64,000 nt of DNA from assembly GCA_025642065.1 (NCBI GenBank), contig JAODUP010000056.1:62001-126000 (forward strand), in the 5' to 3' direction. Shown here piece by piece: positions 1 to 11,690 of this stretch. The notes under the pieces are model-generated. The model worked only from the letters and a program-made list of their open reading frames with translations. It was not told where the DNA came from and made no database searches. The translations under genes were made by a program, and so were the position numbers. Within the stretch, counting starts at the first letter, position 1. Each line of letters starts with the position of its first letter. This DNA is from Paralvinella palmiformis. Lineage: Eukaryota; Annelida; Polychaeta; Terebellida; Alvinellidae.

Positions 1-550
1 CCTCCGGAATGTGTATAGTCGGCACGACACGGTGCATAGATATGCTAATTCCGTAATCAATTACCTGATAAATCACCCAGGTGATATAAAGGCGATTATT
101 TAACGCCCACCGTTTATGCTATGGGCGTCGGCCAGTTTATTTTCGCATATTCCCGAACACACACACACACGCTGATACAGTCAACTGGTAAGATTTATCA
201 CCAAGATAATCTCGGGTTTTCTTTTTATCACAAAGTCGGCCTATAGTAGGTTCTATTATGGAGTGTTATATTTATGTTACCATTCATCATCTGGATTCCG
301 GGGTTATTAGCCGGAGATCTCCACGTCTTTACACGAAGGTAGCAGCATTCCACCGAGTAAATGACAATCACGGTCTGGTTTAATTAAATGTTACACAGTC
401 ACGGATAGTATAGACAATGCCCACGATGCGGCGATGACAATCGATCTAACGGCACGGACTTAAGTGGGAAATCTCCGATCACTTGTTGCATTGTGTTGTG
501 TGATTTGAGAACAGTGTATGTGTTACGTGGGGGCGGAGGAGGTAGGGGGG
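1..550. other. Non-coding stretch, nothing recognised
   Basis: No coding exon or known element is recognised. A short CA run lies near base 160, and the last 60 bases are G-rich. The stretch is upstream of the only recognised gene. Confidence 0.5.
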
Positions 551-904
551 TTGTTTGTGATCTGGCTGCGTCGGTCAGAGGGTAGCGGTAGTCATGCTAG
601 CATCCAATACCACCGGGTGCTATAGATAGCGGTGTTTATTTGTGTGTGTGTGTGGGGGGGGATGATGTGGGTGATGTATACTTTAATACTGTCTGAATGG
701 TTACTGTATCTATAGTCAGTCAGGTTCGATCTCATCTGGGACTTGTGACTGAGGGAATGACTACCTTCCAGGGTAATCAGATGATCAGGTTGGTGTCTTT
801 TATTGAGACAACCCACATACCTAGAGGTAACAGGCTTCTCTTTCGTGGCCGAACTAGTGGCGTCGTTGGTCAAACAGGCCTTTAACATCCGGTTCAAATC
901 GCCG
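551..904 (+). repeat. Interspersed 0.33-kb element, copy 1, with tRNA-like 3' end
   Basis: This block is repeated in the same orientation at 2497-2821, with high similarity along its length apart from a few small indels and a GT/G-run of different length. Its last 60 bases look tRNA-related: GTGGCCGAACTAGTGG resembles a Pol III A box and GGTTCAAATC resembles a B box. It runs directly into a SINE-like body (TCTGAAGGGTATTTCATC) at 914-1013. It may be a composite SINE or a 5' unit joined to a tRNA-derived head. The family is not identified. Confidence 0.6.
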
Positions 905-913
905 CCTAGCTCT

Positions 914-1013
914 GTCTGAAGGGTATTTCATCTTTCAGTTTGCCTCATTTCCTTACCAGATCAAATGGCCTATTTAGCTTTGACCGTGTGATTAAAAGTG
1001 GCAATAAAACAGC
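914..1013 (+). mobile_element. Diverged SINE body (family B type)
   Basis: The stretch carries the same ordered landmarks as the better SINE B copies (GGGTGTTTCATCTTTGAC, then a CATT..CCTTT segment, then AAAAGTGGC..AAAAC), but it is diverged. Its tRNA-like head is the one at the end of the preceding element. Confidence 0.45.
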
Positions 1014-2496
1014 AGAATTTCACATTTCAGCAACAAACTTATGGGCATCACTAGGAATTGATCCAGTTTAGAGCTAGAAGTCAGTAAGTGGGTCTATGCA
1101 CTACCAGCTGTGCTGATGAAGCATCACGTGTCTACTTCAAGAGTCCATGAATCTGAAATGGCTCAGTAAGGCTTGGATTGAGCTTTGGTAATTGTATTGT
1201 AATTAAATTATACCGGAACAGTTACAAGGAGAATTGTTCAGAGACCAAATTTAACAATCTAAGTCATAGCAGTGTTTGAGGGCGATGTTTGCCTGTCGAG
1301 TTACTCATCAACCATCCAAATGTCCAGGCTTAGATGATACATAAAGTGTTCACATCCTTGGTCAGTGACTGAATGACTGACTCACTGACTTATTCACTAA
1401 GGGCAGGACTCTTTTGACTCCATAGCACCTCTGGAATGCCCTAGCTGACAATTACCCTAGGTGTAGAGATTTGAAGTAAAAAATATATTAATCAACTAAA
1501 TAGGAGCATTAGGTAAGCTCAAATCAGGCCTCCATCTCAAGGATGTTTCATCTTCCATTTGAGCTTTCAGAGATTGATTGGCTTAAATTAACAACATTCC
1601 CTTCCGGTTCAACAAAATAATGACGTCTAGCTGAATTAACCAGCAATATGTGACGTGAAATAATTACGATTCTGGTTTAGCACACTACCAGCTGAGCCAT
1701 TACACTCTACAGGCTATATGTATAAGTGTACTTGTTATTTAGCAGCTTTGTCAGCTTGTTAGTTGACACATGTCGTGTTATTGACTTTGTATGTTGTATC
1801 TTGAAACCGTGTGAACCATCTTGAAATAACCTGGGACATATTGATCTTCTTAAAGTCAATGACTTCAGATGGGATGATCCTTTGGTTTGTGTGTGTGTGT
1901 GTGTGTGTGTGTTGCGCGCGCGCCCGCACCCGTACGTGCACGCGCCTACGCACATGTCTTATGCCATTCAATCATGATCTTTAAATTAAATGTTGTTTGG
2001 GCGTAATGAACTTTACGCAGCTCTGCCACGACTCGATACCTTGCCATGTTACCTATTGGTGACAGCTTGTCTGCTGGTGATATTTAATTTCCTTCTAAGT
2101 GAACTATTTTAACTTGCTCTAAGCGCTTCAGTTTCGGAACCTCAATCAATAAGCGGACAAATGGATGTGAGCTTCAGTAGTATTAGTTATCTCTCGTGTT
2201 CTCGGCCACCCACTCACTACACATAGCAGTTTTGCATTCGCCTCGAAGCTAATCTATTGTTGATGTAGAAAGTTGAATTTAAAACTCCGCTTGGAAGTTA
2301 TCGTCATTTCAGCAACACCAGACGAACGATGGTAAGGATGATGATTTATAATTCATGTCTAAAGTTTTCTGTAGGGATGAATGTGGTTGTCTAAGGACTT
2401 TACAACTTGCAGTATCTGCATGCAGTTCTGGAAGTTGTTAACCACTGCGTACCAACTGGTATGTGTGTTTGTGTGTGTGGGGGGGGGGGTAGGTTG
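1014..2496. other. Non-coding stretch with one TG microsatellite
   Basis: No exon is recognised. A (TG)n run at 1888-1912 is followed by an alternating CG-rich stretch to about 1950. This explains two cysteine/threonine-histidine ORFs on the minus strand. A short SINE-like scrap (GGATGTTTCATCTTCC) lies near 1542. Confidence 0.5.
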
Positions 2497-2821
2497 TTGT
2501 TTGTGATCTGGCTGCGTCGGTCAGAGGGTAGTGATAGTCATGCTAGCATCCAATACCGCGGGTGTTATAGATAGCAGTGTTTATTTGTGTGTGTGTGGGG
2601 GGGGTGATATATACTTTAATAATGTCTGAATTGTTATTTTACCTATAGCCACTCAGGTTTGATCTCATCTGAGATGACTACCTTCCAGGGTAATCAGATG
2701 ATCAGGTTGGTGTCTTTTATCGAGACAACCCACATACCTAGAGGTAACAGGCTTCTCTTTTGTGGCCGAACTAGTGGCGTCTTTGGTCAAACAGGCCTTT
2801 AACTTCGGGTTCAAATCGCCG
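2497..2821 (+). repeat. Interspersed 0.33-kb element, copy 2
   Basis: Second copy of the 551-904 element in the same orientation, including the A-box-like and B-box-like end. Here the tRNA-like end is followed directly by a different SINE (2837-3010) rather than by a family B body. That difference helps set the element boundary at about the GCCG after the B box. Confidence 0.6.
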
Positions 2822-2836
2822 TGTGTGAATAGGGGG

Positions 2837-3010
2837 GACACTCGAATGGTTCAGTGGTTTAATAACCGTGCACTGCCAGCCTCCAGGTTGTGGGTTCGAA
2901 AATTGGGCTTATGCCTGTGTTTGTGAGATCTGTTTATCTAGGTATCTCCCCCCCCCCCGGTCATATGTCCCGGATATGAGCAGCTCCAGAACCAGACAAC
3001 TCAACCACAG
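2837..3010 (+). mobile_element. tRNA-derived SINE, family C
   Basis: Contains TGGTTCAGTGGTTTAATAA (A-box-like) and GTGGGTTCGAAA (B-box-like). These are followed by a family-specific body: ATGCCTGTGTTTGTGAGATC, a C-run, then CATATGTCCC and CCAGAACCAGACAACTCAACC. Related bodies occur at 4.9, 5.1, 12.5, 38.9, 41.5 and 56.9 kb. Confidence 0.6.
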
Positions 3011-4084
3011 TCTGAACTCAGGCGTGTGTATCAAGATTGGCATGACGTGAAACTTGCATCCTTTGTGGGTTTGTTTTCTGTTCTACCATCAAAGTCTACG
3101 TCCTGCATGTCCTCTTTAGGGGATGATATTTAAAATTGGGTCATCTTATCATTGTCTTAAAGAATTATCTCTATTGAATAAAGTATCTGATAAGAATACA
3201 GCCAGGAAATTTTAGCATCTTATTCTACATTCAGTGTATTATGGTGGTGGTGGTGAATACAAAGATGATGATGATGATGATGATGATGACGACTATGGAA
3301 TAATGTTAAGCTCATTTTGCAGGATGCAAATGTGTGTTTCAATGCTGTGTGTGTGTGTGTGTGTGTGTGTTAGCAGTTTGTCACAGATAGTTTATAACAG
3401 CAATAACACCATCAGGACTAGTAAACATATATGATGCTTTATCAGTCATCCGTGAGTGACCTTAATTCTAAAAGGTAGATAATCTCCACAATAAGTTGAC
3501 AATATGGTGCCAGAATGTAGCATGTTATTGAACACCTAGCTAGCTATTGATAGAACGTAAACAAACACAATAGGCGTGGATTGTGCAATACTTTTAGGAA
3601 AGTTGATGGTGAATCCCCCTACCACAGATAACATATTGGCATTGTGATCTAAGGTGTGCATCAATGGTGTAAATAAATAAATAAATTTCTTGATTAGTAT
3701 TATTATTATTATTGAAATGAAAGTTCTTTATTGTTAGCAGCCCTCAACTGTTGCCATTCCTTTCATTATAACATGTAAACTTGTACATTCTGAACGATCT
3801 ACTATAATGTGGACCAACACACCAAACTTTCAGATTCGACATGGTTGGATCATGAACCAAAATCATGGATTGTACGATGGAAACAGCAAGACATTGTCTT
3901 ATAATCAACTGTGGTTTGTTGTCTTGTACATTCTTGTACATTAGAAACATGCGTTCATGTTCATTTCCTTTTTCTAATGTCATGGCAAAATATAATAATT
4001 AATAAACAGAATGATACCTTTAAGGAATAACTCCAAATATCAACCGATGTACTGTATCATTAACTACCATTAGATAATTTAACT
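3011..4084. other. Non-coding stretch with simple repeats
   Basis: Holds (GAT)n at about 3264-3290, (GT)n at about 3343-3370 and a short (TTA)n near 3700. The ORF across 3234-3434 encodes runs of Asp and Cys-Val and is produced by these repeats. No exon is recognised. Confidence 0.5.
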
Positions 4085-4345
4085 AAATGTGATCAGCCTA
4101 TAATTACACGTCCCACCTATAACATTAAACATTGTATTTTTATAATATGGCTCACCTATAACATTATCCAGGCACGACTTGGCCTACCTGTTACATGTGC
4201 CACTTATAATGTGCTTTGTCTAAAACATACCCCACCTATAACATAGTCCACTTCGACCATGGCCTACCTATAACATGGCCTACCTATAACATGGCCTACC
4301 TATAACATGGCCTACCTGTAACATAGCCTACTTATAACATGGTAA
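4085..4345. repeat. 16-bp minisatellite (CCTACCTATAACATGG)
   Basis: Between about 4257 and 4342 five to six near-perfect head-to-tail copies of a 16-bp unit are visible. Degenerate copies with different spacing (CCCACCTATAACATT and similar) extend to the left to about 4110, so the array seems to have an old edge and a young core. Confidence 0.8.
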
Positions 4346-4906
4346 GTCAAATATATTTAATAACATTACTGTAATACAAATTATGGTAATATTTATAGTG
4401 AAGTTTTGTAGTATAAACATATTATTTAGAACTTCAGTAATTATGGCTTTAATAGAAAACTAGTAATTATGCTAATCACTGACCAATCTTATTAATTATC
4501 ATTAATTAATCTACTGCTGTTTTATACTTATCAGTTATTACCATTTGTTAATTATTGTGTTACAATATTAATAGACCAGGAAAACCACATTCATTTTAGT
4601 TTTCAAAAATGTGAAAGACAACATTTGGCGAGTGTTCTTCAATTAATTAATTTATTTCATGCATTTCAACATTTAGTGATCTGTGACTAAGAGTCTTCAT
4701 ATAACTAAGTGTTTTTATAATGAGAGGACTTAAAATGTATTGTTGTAGCTACAGTAATATTGATGTCTGTTATGATATATGAATTATGAATATGATCAAC
4801 AATCAGTATTAGACATTACGTATAGACTCTCAATCATTGCCCGTTGGCATGTCTTCATCCGATGTCTTCTCAACTACGGGTAGTTAACACTTTACTGTAA
4901 TGTGTG
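4346..4906. other. AT-rich non-coding stretch
   Basis: AT-rich sequence; I see no exon, repeat array or element boundary. Confidence 0.5.
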
Positions 4907-4908
4907 GG

Positions 4909-5075
4909 CTTTCCAATGGTGTAGCTGTTAGAGCACTCAGTAGTACAAATCTTCAGGTTGTGGGTTTGAATTCGGCTCATGCCTTGTTTATGGAATATGC
5001 TTACCTAGGCAGTTGCCCCTCAGCCATTAGATGGCCCAGGTATGACTATCGCCGGCTCTAACACTGTATGACATA
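4909..5075 (+). mobile_element. tRNA-derived SINE, family C
   Basis: A-box-like AATGGTGTAGCTGTTAGAGC and B-box-like GTGGGTTTGAATTCGGC. The body reads GCTTACCTAGGCAGTTGCCCC, then a CAGCCATTAGATGGCCCAGG segment and TATGACTATCGCC. Same layout as the copy at 2837-3010. Confidence 0.6.
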
Positions 5076-5129
5076 TGTCATATATACACTGTTTAGATCA
5101 AGGCTAGGACATGGATATTTAATTGCTTT

Positions 5130-5310
5130 TGAGTGCTGCAATAGCAAAGTGGTTAGAGCATTAGGCTGTAAACCTAGGGAGTGTGGGTTCGAATGTGACT
5201 CATATCTGTGTTTTTCGGATGTTCGCTTAGGAAGTCACCCCTTGGCCATATGTCTCAGATGTTATCAGCACGGAGGCTTAATAAACTACTCACTCATCCT
5301 GTCTTAGTTA
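5130..5310 (+). mobile_element. tRNA-derived SINE, family C
   Basis: A-box-like AGCAAAGTGGTTAGAGCATT and B-box-like GTGGGTTCGAATGTGAC. The body has GTTCGCTTAGGAAGTCACCCC and GGCCATATGTCTCAGATG, and it ends with CTACTCACTCATCC. It lies about 55 bases after another copy in the same orientation. Confidence 0.6.
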
Positions 5311-5381
5311 TGGCTTTCGTCGTGATCACTCAAGAAAGGACGATCTGTAACAACATCACATAGGTACTTTATCATCTACAA

Positions 5382-5565
5382 GTGCGCCTCCATGGTCTAA
5401 CTCGTAACCTGGTTGGCCACAGAGCTCAACCAGCTGAGTTTGACTGTGGGCATGTCAGTAAGGTGTTTCATCTTTCAGTTCACCACATTACCTTTGGAGT
5501 TCGCTCCACCCATTTGGCCTATCTTGTGTATAAAAGTGGCCGCAAAACGTCAAACATCTCCTATA
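5382..5565 (+). mobile_element. tRNA-derived SINE, family B
   Basis: Starts with GCGCCTCCATGGTCTAACTC (A-box-like) and has CTGAGTTTGACTGTGGGCAT at the B-box position. The family body follows: GGTGTTTCATC, CATTACCTTTGGAG, TTCGCTCCACCCATTTGGCC, then AAAAGTGGCCGCAAAACGTC. Diverged but full length. Confidence 0.65.
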
Positions 5566-5715
5566 ATGGCTTAATTATCGTGGATATAGATCTATCTTTT
5601 AAATCACTTACAGGGTTTTTACAGACATATTATTTGGGTTATTATTATATTACATATTATTTGTACAGCGCCTTTGAATGGCTATTACTAGTAAGAGCAC
5701 TTTATTAAATATACA

Positions 5716-5749
<34 letters not shown>

Positions 5750-6815
5750 AGGTGTGATTTAAAGAAAATTGAAATGTGTTTTGTATTAAAAATAATGAAC
5801 CCGAATTATAGCAAATTCTTGATGTCTAGGGCTTTCTAAGGAGGATAGTGTTTAGAGCACAATGCTGCAACCCAACAGGTTCAAATCTGGCCTTATGGGT
5901 GTTTGTGGTGTTTAATTTCCATATGGTCCAAATTGATTCACGTCGATGCTAACTAACACTGTGACTACTTTAAACTCTTGATTCTAGTTTGAGGGGTATT
6001 TCAGCTCCCATTTCATCTCCCTATCTTTGGTGGCAGATATTTAATCCATCAGCCCGCTGCTAGACTAAGGTCAACAGATAAGGTTATTTCTTGTCAGAAT
6101 CTCTCAAGTTTTAAATCTTGAAGATTCATCTGTCTATTTTAATGTTACATTTGAGTAGTAGTAGTAGTAGTTGTTGTTGTAGTAGTAGTAGTTGTTGTTG
6201 TTGTCACTGCTGCTACTGTTCTAATGTAACAGATTTATTGATCTCAAATATCACAGGAATTCAACTGTTTACAAACTGTCTTGGCGAATTAACACTTAAT
6301 TGATCACTGCTGTAATTAGATGATCCGAAATGCGAACAGGTAACTTCCAGGCAGTGGTCAAACTTTCTTCAAGAACGAACTTCATTTTGCATTAAATTAG
6401 CTTTTCTTATTGATCACAATTCAGCGACCCATCACGGGTCTTCTGTCGTTTCCCTTCAGTGATGTGATTCTACTCGCATTAAGTTTACTATGTGGCAATT
6501 TACATATAGATTGATCCTATATGTGGTAATGCGGTGTTTGTTTTGACAATGTTGTTGATTTGTTGTTCTGACATTTCACACCGGCTTCCTAAAAAATCAT
6601 ATTCTCTCATTTTACAACATAATTTTAGCAACCAAGTCGATTAATGATTCACACGAACTGCTTTCCAGTTTCCAGTCCTCAATGGCAGAGATTCACTTAA
6701 ATAATGATTAAATTCAATTGAAACCGCGTCCTTTCTTACTTTATTCTAATAATTACTTCATCGAATTACTTGTATAACATTTATAGTAAATCACAGTTTT
6801 ATCTGTTGACTGTCT
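5566..6815. other. Non-coding stretch with trinucleotide runs and SINE scraps
   Basis: Contains (ATT)n at about 5718-5750, a diverged SINE C head near 5830-5900 (TTCAAATCTGG as B-box-like), a scrap resembling the SINE B body near 5995 and AGT/TTG runs at 6152-6212. The Ser/Cys-rich ORF at 6118-6303 comes from these runs. Confidence 0.45.
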
Positions 6816-7598
6816 GTGTCTGTTTGCTTATCTGTCTGTCTGTCAGTCTGTCTCTGTCTGTCTATTATTAATATGTCCTGTGTGCGTGTGTTTGTGTGTG
6901 TGTTTTGTTTTAATACTGAGGAAATACTGATATATTATCAACCCTTCTTAATGTATTGTCATTTCTTATCTACAGCTTTTGTCGTTCATGAAATAAATTA
7001 TTTGTTTTCTTGCTGTTCAGAATACTTCGATCTGTTAAAAACAATATACAGTCAAATTGATAAAAATTCTTGTAGCGTCTTAAAAAAACAGTGTTAATTA
7101 ATATTAATTCAGATTAAATAAAGCGTCCTTACTAGCAGCAACTATTCAAAATCGCTGTACAGTGATACGCCAGATAAGACATTAGTAAAAGCCTTCCGGT
7201 GTTCATTTAAATCCGGTTTTGCTACATATATATTTGTATGTTGAATATTTATCTGTAATTTATTACGCGATGTTTGTATATAAGTAAACAAGAGTTGTGT
7301 TGTTTTTATAGTAGTAAAGCCCTATTAACCTAACATGGTTAACTAGGCCTGTGAGCTAGATTGTGCTATCAGTGGATCTTGTTATGGTAACAGCGCTATG
7401 ACATGACGTGATTAGACTGTATATGGACTCCTACTGTATCATGATCCATATTATAATGGGGTATCACTGTACTGTATATTGCTCGCACTACAGCGCTATT
7501 GATACGCTGACACAGAAAGTAATATTATGTGAATAATGCATTAAGTAATAATATAGTGGTAGCTAAATTCAGAGTATGACACTAAAAATGTGGCTAGT
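6816..7598. other. Non-coding stretch with short TCTG and TG runs
   Basis: Irregular TCTG repeats at about 6810-6865 and TG near 6885-6905. The remainder is AT-rich and shows no exon or known element. Confidence 0.45.
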
Positions 7599-7604
7599 GG
7601 ATTT

Positions 7605-7730
7605 TGTGAAGTAATGGCCAGGTATTTGGGGGCAGACGTGAGCGTCAAGCGTCTGCTAGGGGGGTATGACGCATGCCCCCTGAATTATTTTGAAATTCAG
7701 CCCCCAAAGAAGCCATATGGGAGTATTTCA
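7605..7730. repeat. Likely fragment of an interspersed element with G/C-run inverted repeat
   Basis: TTTGGGGGC near 7624 is mirrored by GCCCCCAAA near 7700, with AGCGTCTGCTAGGGGGG and a CATGCCCCC segment between. The pattern resembles degenerate DNA-transposon debris, but no full element could be delimited. Confidence 0.3.
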
Positions 7731-8640
7731 GACTTTATTATACAATTTTCTTTTAACTATAAAATGTTGAGTTTGGGTTTTATTTTATATAATTATCCAT
7801 GTTTACATCAAAATATGAAAGGTCAAATGTCGAGGTCGCGTCGGTAATAGCATTTCACAGAGTTTCTAATTCGTTCTGTAAACGCCCGCTTGAGGCCCGG
7901 TGACGTTGTGTAAGACGCGGTATGCGGCATGCGGCTACGGCAAAAATAGAACAGCAAGTAAACAGACAAGGGCCCTTCCATATGTACGGGTACGGCATAC
8001 GATTCGGATGTGGGGAATCTAGAATATGACGTCAGGGGCAGGTGTTTCCCGAACAATTTAACGGGATTTTAGATTCTCTGGTCTGAAGTATTGCTGGAAT
8101 CCCCCCCCATCAACTTGTAGTTCCTTGATCCGATTATAGTATGCTACTTGTTGAAACCGATTCCTGTTTAAGTCATGCACTCACCAGCAGTGTTTTCTTT
8201 GCTTATTACGTTTTTAATTGCATAAATTTAGTCACTAGCAATCAGTAACAAGTTATGTTGGCCCATTTCCAACACAGAAAGCTGCAGTTTGACTATTTAG
8301 CCACGTTCTCTTGCTTAATGCGGGATCAATAAAACAAATATTCCATAGCGCGGTATTCGTCTCAAAATGGCGTCCAGGTAAAAAAGTTGGCAAATTTTGT
8401 CGAGAAAAAGTGGGAAAACAGCCAAATTAAATTAAGGGGTGAGATTTTCCTCGCGACCGTACTAGACTTTATGCTCGCCAATGTTACCAAATATTAGTAC
8501 TCGCCAGCGTGGTCAGTGCGGATCCGTTGATACTATCCGGGAGAAAGACGCGCTCGCCATGGCAAGTGGTCAATTTCGAATCCTGTAAACTGTTAGTGCC
8601 GGTATAGCAGGAAATCCCACACCCTATAAAACACAACCCC
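7731..8640. other. Non-coding stretch, nothing recognised
   Basis: Somewhat richer in CG dinucleotides at 7825-8060 than its surroundings. No exon is recognised. Confidence 0.4.
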
Positions 8641-8645
8641 CACTT

Positions 8646-8676
8646 GTGATTTCCCAGGAAATCGCAAACCCCCATA

Positions 8677-8711
<35 letters not shown>

Positions 8712-8746
8712 GCATGGAGGGTTTCTGATTTCCTAGGAAATCACAT
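8646..8746. repeat. Palindrome centred on a TA microsatellite
   Basis: The left arm (GTGATTTCCCAGGAAATCGC, then a run of five C) and the right arm (GAGGGTTTCTGATTTCC, then TAGGAAATCAC) are inverted copies with a few mismatches. They flank (TA)n at 8679-8709. The right arm also contains the perfect 16-base palindrome GATTTCCTAGGAAATC. Confidence 0.65.
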
Positions 8747-8759
8747 ATCCCCCGAGGAA

Positions 8760-9816
8760 ATCACAAACCTCCCTCATAATATACCATACATCTCAGTAGT
8801 GATGGTGTATTTAATTGTATCTCACCATAAGCCTTCCTGCCATATGTGATTTTAATATGAACAACATATATGTATACGTTAGAAGTGGATGATATTGGGG
8901 TTCTATGCAAAGTTTTGCACAAAATTAATTACGTTTGTGTTTAAGAATTGTTTAAAGTACACTATGTCTGCTAAATTGCAACAAAAAGTATTTCATCTCA
9001 TAGGTCAGGTTTCAATCTAATAACTAACAAAATAGGAATATTAAAATATAATTTTAGAACATATTTGCCCATTTCTTCATGTGGTAAAATACACTGCCTC
9101 TGTTCCTAACCTCTGTTTCTAACTGACCCATTTCTATTTTACCATATTCTATGTTCTAACTTTTTTCACCCATCAGCACAAATAAATTTATCGTTTTTAT
9201 TTATTTTACGTAATATCACAGTTGTAATATAAAAAGTGGTTATGGTGAGTGAGTGAGTGAGTGAGTGAGTGAATGAGTGAGGGAGGGAGGGAGAGAGCCA
9301 CCGACCGATAGACCGAGCGAGTGAATGAGTGGGAGAATCAGTAAGTAAGTGAATCAATCAGTCAGTTAAGTGATTGGTCAGTTTATCGATCCAGCCAGCT
9401 ATCCGTCAGTCAGTGAAATTAATAAGTCCTTCAATCAGCCAAGCATTCATCCATCCATTTATCCAGTCATTCAGTGAGTGAGTGAGTGAGTGAGTGAGTC
9501 ACCCAGTCAGTCAGTCGATGATTCATCCATTCACCAACCCAATGAACCAGCCATAAGCCGCATGCTTAATCAATCTCTAACCCATTTGATACATATAGTA
9601 CACTCACTGGTACCCTCTTATAAACCATATACACCGCCGCCCCCCTCCATCCCGGCCATCATGTCCTCACAATGTAGATAGATGTAGATTAGAACTTGAA
9701 CTGGATAACTTCACCATTTGTCATTACCTTGGTAACAGAAATAAGATGATAGAGACTGCTGTAAGATGGAAGACCCAAATGAGCATCAGTTAAGAGCAGT
9801 CTGTTACAGATAGACA
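8760..9816. other. Non-coding stretch with GTGA/TCAN simple repeats
   Basis: Runs of GAGT/GTGA at about 9246-9290 and 9474-9500, and imperfect TCAGTCAG/ATCC tracts between. ORFs here encode Ser/His/Thr repeats and are not genes. Confidence 0.45.
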
Positions 9817-9907
9817 GGTGTTAAACAGACAGTTGACATCTTTATCATAAATCTCTCTACAGGGTGTTAAACAGACAGTTGGCATCTTTATCATAAATCT
9901 CTCTACA
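9817..9907. repeat. Two-copy 46-bp tandem duplication
   Basis: GGTGTTAAACAGACAGTTG begins at 9817 and again at 9863. The two 46-bp units differ by very few bases, so the duplication looks recent. Confidence 0.85.
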
Positions 9908-10120
9908 AGGTCATTATGGTAAAGGGAATATTAATTCCCATCTCTTCTTCTGAAGGTTAGCTTCAGATCAATACAGTATACACCACTGGGAGTTTATGAT
10001 GGCAATAATATGATATAGGTCTATAAACCAGAAAGTACAAAGTAAAGAATGGCCGGTTCTTTGTCTTAACCAACATTTAAACGTCTTTAAATCAGTTTTA
10101 TATATGCAATGGATTGTTTG

Positions 10121-11015
10121 TCGTTGATAAAATTACATAATTCTTTTGGCAAATTAACTGATATCCTTCCTTTGGTTTCGAGCCTGTTTTTGAAAATCTG
10201 GATATTCCCACAATGTGGTTGGTGGTGGACACAGAGAGGGGGGGGGTGCTTCCAGAACCTAATTAATTTTTAATTACTTACTTTATTCAAATATTTATTC
10301 CAGTTAGTCAATTATTATAATACGTTTCATAATATCCTTTGATCATTGAGCTAGGTGTGTCTCACACTTAGCACACAGGGGGCCAGTTGTGGGTGGGTTT
10401 GGGTGGTGATAGTGGCGAGGGGGTACTCGATGTTTAAACTTCGTTAAGGGGAGAGCTGTGATTGGACAGTCCAAGTGGTGATGATGTTTGTTCTTCGAGT
10501 AACGTGTCTGTTGATAATCTTTGCTGATCTTTGTTGTGTTTACTCAATGGTGGGATATGGTGTTGTCAATTGTACTGTACGCGTGGTCGCCGGCAGCCTT
10601 TGAGAAATAGTATACCCCCTGGGGCGTTGAAGACTGCGATGAACTATAGCGATCCGTAAACTAGAAGACGTTATTATGTGTGAATTAAATATATTTAAAA
10701 AAGACCAATTGCTGACGAGTATATAATTGTGTACACAAAGGAAGACACATTGACTCTAAAGTTTGTGTTTCCTCGATTTCCGCCTTATTATTCACTATAA
10801 TAATGTAATTTTTCTATCATTTTCAAATATCTTTTTTTAAACAATTAAGATACATCAGAGATACCAGTTTAATCTGGAAGCACCCCCCCCCCCCTCTCTC
10901 TCTCTGTCCACCACCAACCACATTGTGGGAATACCCAGATTTTCAAAAATAGGTTCGAAACCAAAGGAAGGATATCAGTTAATTTGCCAAAAGAATTATG
11001 TAATTATATAACGAT
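10121..11015. repeat. Long inverted repeat (about 135-bp arms, 0.6-kb spacer)
   Basis: The arm at 10121-10255 is matched in inverted orientation by 10875-11015. Shared landmarks are ATTACATAATTCTTTTGGC, the ATCCTTCCTTTGGTTTCGA segment, CCACAATGTGGTTGGTGG, and a G-run followed by TGCTTCCAG. The spacer is AT-rich with no ORF. The outer end of the right arm abuts a GA microsatellite. It could be a foldback or MITE-like transposon with long terminal inverted repeats, or an inverted duplication. Confidence 0.75.
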
Positions 11016-11139
11016 AGAGAGAGAGAGAGAGAGAGAGAGAGTATAATGTTTATATTTCAGCTGTTATTGATCAGAATGAGAAAGTTTTACCACCTAGGTA
11101 CACTCCATATTATCATTACACCAGCATCATACTCAATTT

Positions 11140-11174
<35 letters not shown>

Positions 11175-11595
11175 TGTGTTCTACTTCACTCAGTTATTGT
11201 ACCGTTGTCATAGCACGTCGTTGGATTGTTTTATTATACAACAGCTGCCACACGCACACACACACACACAACAACACAGTACTATACCCGATATTGTCAC
11301 CATTAGGGCACGGTCTACCAATGTTACGCCATCGACCATTATAATCGTGGTACATATCATCATAGTGACAACATAATTTAGCTTCATTATGACGCTGATG
11401 ACAGACTGTTGTTATGTGAGTAATATTTTACTTCCTGGTTAATCCTTCTACCGCGCCCCCTGGCGTCTGAGCTGTTAACAACCAGCTTACGTCATCTAAT
11501 CAACTTGGCGTAAACTCCCCCCCCTCGATCTACTTCCGGTATTTGGTTCCGGTGTTCCGTTTCGCGTTCAGTCGGACACTTGTGGATTATCGAAC
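11016..11595. other. Non-coding stretch with GA/TC/CA runs and a CpG-richer end
   Basis: (GA)n at 11016-11041, (TC)n at about 11142-11170 and (CA)n at about 11253-11270 explain the ORFs here. The segment 11445-11595 is richer in CG, with two TTCCGG sites near 11535-11550. I could not attach it to a transcript. Confidence 0.4.
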
Positions 11596-11596
11596 T

Positions 11597-11690
11597 GCCG
11601 CGATGGCTGAGTGAGTAGAACGGAGGGGTTAGAATGTGAGTGGTTCGAGGTTCGAATCGTGTTCACTTGCTGGTGGTATATTTCCTCTGC
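11597..11690 (+). mobile_element. tRNA-like SINE head
   Basis: GCCGCGATGGCTGAGTGAGT matches a Pol III A-box region and GAGGTTCGAATCGTG a B box. There is no clean cloverleaf with CCA-adjacent pairing, so this reads as a SINE head rather than a tRNA gene. A SINE core lies 180 bases downstream in the same orientation and may belong to the same insertion. Confidence 0.5.

Noticed and set aside
2840..2910. tRNA-like sequences with A and B boxes (many sites) as functional tRNA genes
   Set aside because: They recur with a constant downstream body, lack consistent cloverleaf pairing, and some have target duplications; they are SINE heads.
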